NCBI GenBank assembly: GCA_030631385.1
Contig: DAOVLG010000097.1
Location: 1 to 6,718, forward strand
Origin: Candidatus Coatesiibacteriota bacterium
Lineage (GTDB): Bacteria > RBG-13-66-14
Length of the DNA stretch: 6,718 bases
Direction: 5' to 3'
The first letter of the stretch is position 1, and each line of letters starts with the position of its first letter. This document shows positions 4,156-6,718 of the stretch, piece by piece. A program made the position numbers and the translations under genes. The notes beneath the pieces are model-generated. The model worked only from the letters and a program-made list of their open reading frames with translations, had not been told where the DNA came from and ran no database searches.

Positions 4156-6718
4156 CGGTTATTCCGGATTTTTTGCACATGGGCGGCAGCCAGCGCCGAT
4201 GCCGCGCCGGCATGGAGTATGCTGTCGGGTATATCCCGGGGCGTCGAAGCCGCACCGGCCACATACACCCCCTCGATACTGGTTTGACCGGGCTCGAGGT
4301 CCGCATCGGACTCCCGGACGAAGTCGAAGCCATCCGTTTCCAAGCTACCCTCTTTGAACAGCCCCAGCGCCTCGGGGTTGGGTAGTAAACCCACCGAAAG
4401 CGCAACGAGGTCATGCTCCGCTGTTTTTGTCCCCCCTTCGCCGGAGAAATCCTCGTAATAAAGCTTCAGGTTTCCATCTTCTAAGGGTTCGATGCGGGCG
4501 ACCTTACCTTTGACAAAATACACCCCCATCGCCCGCGCCTGCTCGAAGAACTCATCGTAACCCTTTCCGAAGGCGCGTATGTCTATGTAGTAGATGGTTA
4601 TGTCGGCCAGCGGCAGGGCGCCCATGATGAGCTGAGCCTGTTTGATGGAATACATGCAGCAAACGCGGGAGCAAAGGGGTGTGCCGGCTTGGTGGTCCCG
4701 CGAGCCGGTGCACAACACAAAGGCGATGTTATCGGGTTGCTTGCCGTCGGAGGGCCTGAGCACATGGTTGAAGGGCCGGGTAGGCGACAGCAGGCGTTCC
4801 ATCTGCATGGCCGTAATGACGTTTGGGTATTTTCCGTAGCCGTAGGTCGGATTCAGGTGAGGGTCGAAAAGCGTAAAGCCCGTGGAAACGATGACCGAGC
4901 CCACCTCGAGTGTCTCAAGTCTGTCTCGACGGGACAGGTCCACGGCGTCAGCGGGGCAGGCCTTAACGCACTCCAGACACTCGCTGCAACCACCGCAGTC
5001 CAGGCACCGGTTGGCGCTGTAACGGACCTGTTCCTCGGTTAAGGTAGACTGGAATTCGCCGAAGCTCCTGATGCGCTCCCCGGTAGTCAATTCGGGAGAG
5101 GGAACCGGATCGCGTCGGGATTCCCCTTTCGTGCGCCGCATAACAACAGACCTCTCCACCACCGGTAATCGTGTGTCGAAAGGCACATCCAGAGGTTCAC
5201 CTCGAAGGTAGCGATCGATATAGAAGGCCGCCCTCCGGCCTTGTCCCATCGCTTGATTTATCATCGAGGGGCCGGTGACCGCATCGCCACCGGCGAAGAT
5301 ATGTGGCTTGGCAGTCTGTAGGGTACGGCGATTCACCCGGACCGTTTTATCGGGATTCAGCTCGAGCTCCCCGGCGAAGGGGGTCGTGTTCGGACTCAGC
5401 CCGATGGACAGCACGGCCAGCACCGCCATGTCAGTAGGGATGATGGTTTTCTCGTCCTCATCGGTAGAGTATCCGGCCACGCCCCCCTGGGGGTTGAATT
5501 GGATAGAGTCCACCTTGAGACACTCCAGTCCCAGACCGCCGTCCTCGAGAGTCACGACCCGGTTGATCGCTGTGGAGGAATAAACCTTAACGCCCTCGGC
5601 CTCCGCCTCGGCGATCTCCCAGCGGTGGGCGGGCATCTTGTCGGGGGGCTCCAGACAGACGGTAGACACCCGATCCGCTCCCAGGCGCAACGCCGTCCGG
5701 GCCACATCCATAGCCACGTTGCCTCCGCCGATGACAACAACCTGACGCCCCACCTCCGGGCGATCGCCGGAGGCCACCTGGCGTAGAAAGCTCATGCAGT
5801 CCAGAACATTGACGAACTCCTCCCCCTCGATGCCGATCATATGGGGCACACCGGCACCTACAGCCGTGAAGATGGCATCGTAACCCTCCCCCTTCAACGA
5901 CGCCAGGGAGTCCACGTGGTGGTTCGTCTTTATCTCCACGCCCAGGGCGGTGATGTTCCTGATGTCCCGGTCCAGCACGTCCTTGGGCAGCCGGTAAGTT
6001 GGGATGGCGTATCGGAGCATCCCGCCGGCCTGATCATCGGCCTCAAAAATGGTGACGCTATAGCCGGCGCGGGCAAGGTGATACGCTGTGGTGAGTCCGG
6101 CCGGACCGGAGCCGACCACCGCCACCCGCTCCTTACGCATCTCCTCCGGCGGCCCGTACTCCGGTTCCGGGTGCGCAGCGTAGTAGCGATCCACCATGAA
6201 GCGTTTGATGGCCCGGATTGGCACCGGTCCCTCATGGTCGCCGCGGGAGCAGTCGGTCTCACAGGGCGAGTAGCAGGCGCGGGAAAGGCTCCCGGGCAGG
6301 GGAGCGTCCTCCATGTGTAGATGGAAGGCCTCGTCGTACTTCCCAGCACGTACCAGCGAGACATAGCCGTGCGCCTTTACTCCAGCCGGGCAAACATAGG
6401 TGCACGGTGACAGCCCGCGACGGTCTATGACCGCCTTCTTCGGCACCGCTTGGGCGAAGGGGATATAGGCCGCCCGTCGGGGACCTAGACCGAAGTTGAA
6501 TTCGTCTGGGATCGAGACAGTGCAAGCCAGCGCACATTCCCCGCAACCGGTACAGGCATCTTGATCCACGAAGGTGGACTTATGATGAAGGCGAACCAGG
6601 AAGCTACCGTCATCCCGGGGAACGATCTCTTCAACCTGTGAGTAGGTAGCCAAGTTGACGTTGGGGTGATGCGCGGTGGCGGCCATCTTGGGCGTAGAAA
6701 TGCAACTGGCGCAGTCCA
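4152..6718 (-). CDS. HdrA with nested GltD-type FAD/NAD(P)H oxidoreductase module, 5'-truncated
   Basis: Large cytoplasmic flavo-iron-sulfur protein, likely the NAD(P)H-oxidising subunit of an Hdr complex. The reading frame is open to the window edge: ten codons before the Met at 6686 read DCASCISTPK, a conserved internal HdrA motif, so that Met is internal and the N-terminal FAD fold lies outside. Numbered from that Met: ferredoxin motif C45/C48/C51/C55 followed by the HdrA segment AAYIPFAQAVPKKAVID; GltD N-terminal cysteines C95, C99, C138, C142, C146; FAD site VGSGPAGL near 191; nucleotide site GGGNVAMDVAR near 320; GGD at 466-468; cysteine-rich CLDCGGCSECLECVKACP at 561-578; then the HdrA C-terminal half with C659 and CSRVCC at 672-677, and AGAASTPRDIPDS near 811. 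The order shows GltD inserted inside HdrA rather than appended. It overlaps the next gene by ATGA. Family assignment is firm; physiological substrate unknown. NADH versus NADPH is not settled. Confidence 0.93.
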   Translation of the reverse strand, partial: DCASCISTPKMAATAHHPNVNLATYSQVEEIVPRDDGSFLVRLHHKSTFVDQDACTGCGECALACTVSIPDEFNFGLGPRRAAYIPFAQAVPKKAVIDRRGLSPCTYVCPAGVKAHGYVSLVRAGKYDEAFHLHMEDAPLPGSLSRACYSPCETDCSRGDHEGPVPIRAIKRFMVDRYYAAHPEPEYGPPEEMRKERVAVVGSGPAGLTTAYHLARAGYSVTIFEADDQAGGMLRYAIPTYRLPKDVLDRDIRNITALGVEIKTNHHVDSLASLKGEGYDAIFTAVGAGVPHMIGIEGEEFVNVLDCMSFLRQVASGDRPEVGRQVVVIGGGNVAMDVARTALRLGADRVSTVCLEPPDKMPAHRWEIAEAEAEGVKVYSSTAINRVVTLEDGGLGLECLKVDSIQFNPQGGVAGYSTDEDEKTIIPTDMAVLAVLSIGLSPNTTPFAGELELNPDKTVRVNRRTLQTAKPHIFAGGDAVTGPSMINQAMGQGRRAAFYIDRYLRGEPLDVPFDTRLPVVERSVVMRRTKGESRRDPVPSPELTTGERIRSFGEFQSTLTEEQVRYSANRCLDCGGCSECLECVKACPADAVDLSRRDRLETLEVGSVIVSTGFTLFDPHLNPTYGYGKYPNVITAMQMERLLSPTRPFNHVLRPSDGKQPDNIAFVLCTGSRDHQAGTPLCSRVCCMYSIKQAQLIMGALPLADITIYYIDIRAFGKGYDEFFEQARAMGVYFVKGKVARIEPLEDGNLKLYYEDFSGEGGTKTAEHDLVALSVGLLPNPEALGLFKEGSLETDGFDFVRESDADLEPGQTSIEGVYVAGAASTPRDIPDSILHAGAASALAAAHVQKIRNNR

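Noticed and set aside
6684..6686. ATG at 6686 as the true start of the GltD-HdrA gene
   Set aside because: The frame is open upstream and encodes DCASCISTPK, a conserved internal HdrA motif, so the gene begins beyond the window.

Overview
The window holds the 3' end of a minus-strand operon for a bacterial heterodisulfide-reductase-like (Hdr) redox complex, followed by a gene-poor, repeat-bearing intergenic stretch. The genes read right to left: a 5'-truncated HdrA protein with a GltD-type flavin/pyridine-nucleotide module nested inside it (6718-4152), a second HdrA paralogue (4155-2434), an 85-residue winged-helix protein (2437-2180), HdrC (2058-1750) and HdrB (1747-779). The first three are joined by two ATGA stop/start overlaps. 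HdrC and HdrB are 2 nt apart. A 121-nt gap separates the two blocks. The + strand carries no gene I can support.

Working model (inference from domains): NAD(P)H is oxidised at the GltD module. Electrons pass through the FAD and iron-sulfur centres of the two HdrA proteins, which may include a bifurcating flavin, then through the two [4Fe-4S] clusters of HdrC to the CCG-domain cluster of HdrB. The final acceptor is not encoded in view. There is no methyl-CoM pathway gene, hydrogenase (MvhADG), FlxABCD or sulfite/APS reductase in the window, so a role in methanogenesis, sulfate reduction or ferredoxin reduction cannot be assigned. Two modules depart from textbook Hdr: HdrB has kept only its C-terminal CCG cysteine set, and the second HdrA lacks the internal ferredoxin insert and one cysteine of its last ferredoxin motif.

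Downstream of HdrB (778-623, minus strand) is a frame-disrupted remnant that resembles the C-terminal tail of a secreted protein with a FlgD/type IX-secretion-like sorting domain. It ends 11 nt before a strong stem-loop terminator (589-612). Positions 1-588 are visibly AT-richer than the operon. They contain a family of short perfect palindromes (17-nt units at 35-51, 156-172 and 174-190, with a compensatory base-pair change) and a 24-codon ORF with a strong Shine-Dalgarno sequence that reads through two of them.

The organism is probably an anaerobic, uncultured-type bacterium of moderate to fairly high G+C. The Hdr set and strong Shine-Dalgarno sites say anaerobic bacterium. The sorting-tail remnant hints at an FCB-like or related candidate phylum, but this is weak evidence and I cannot name a taxon.
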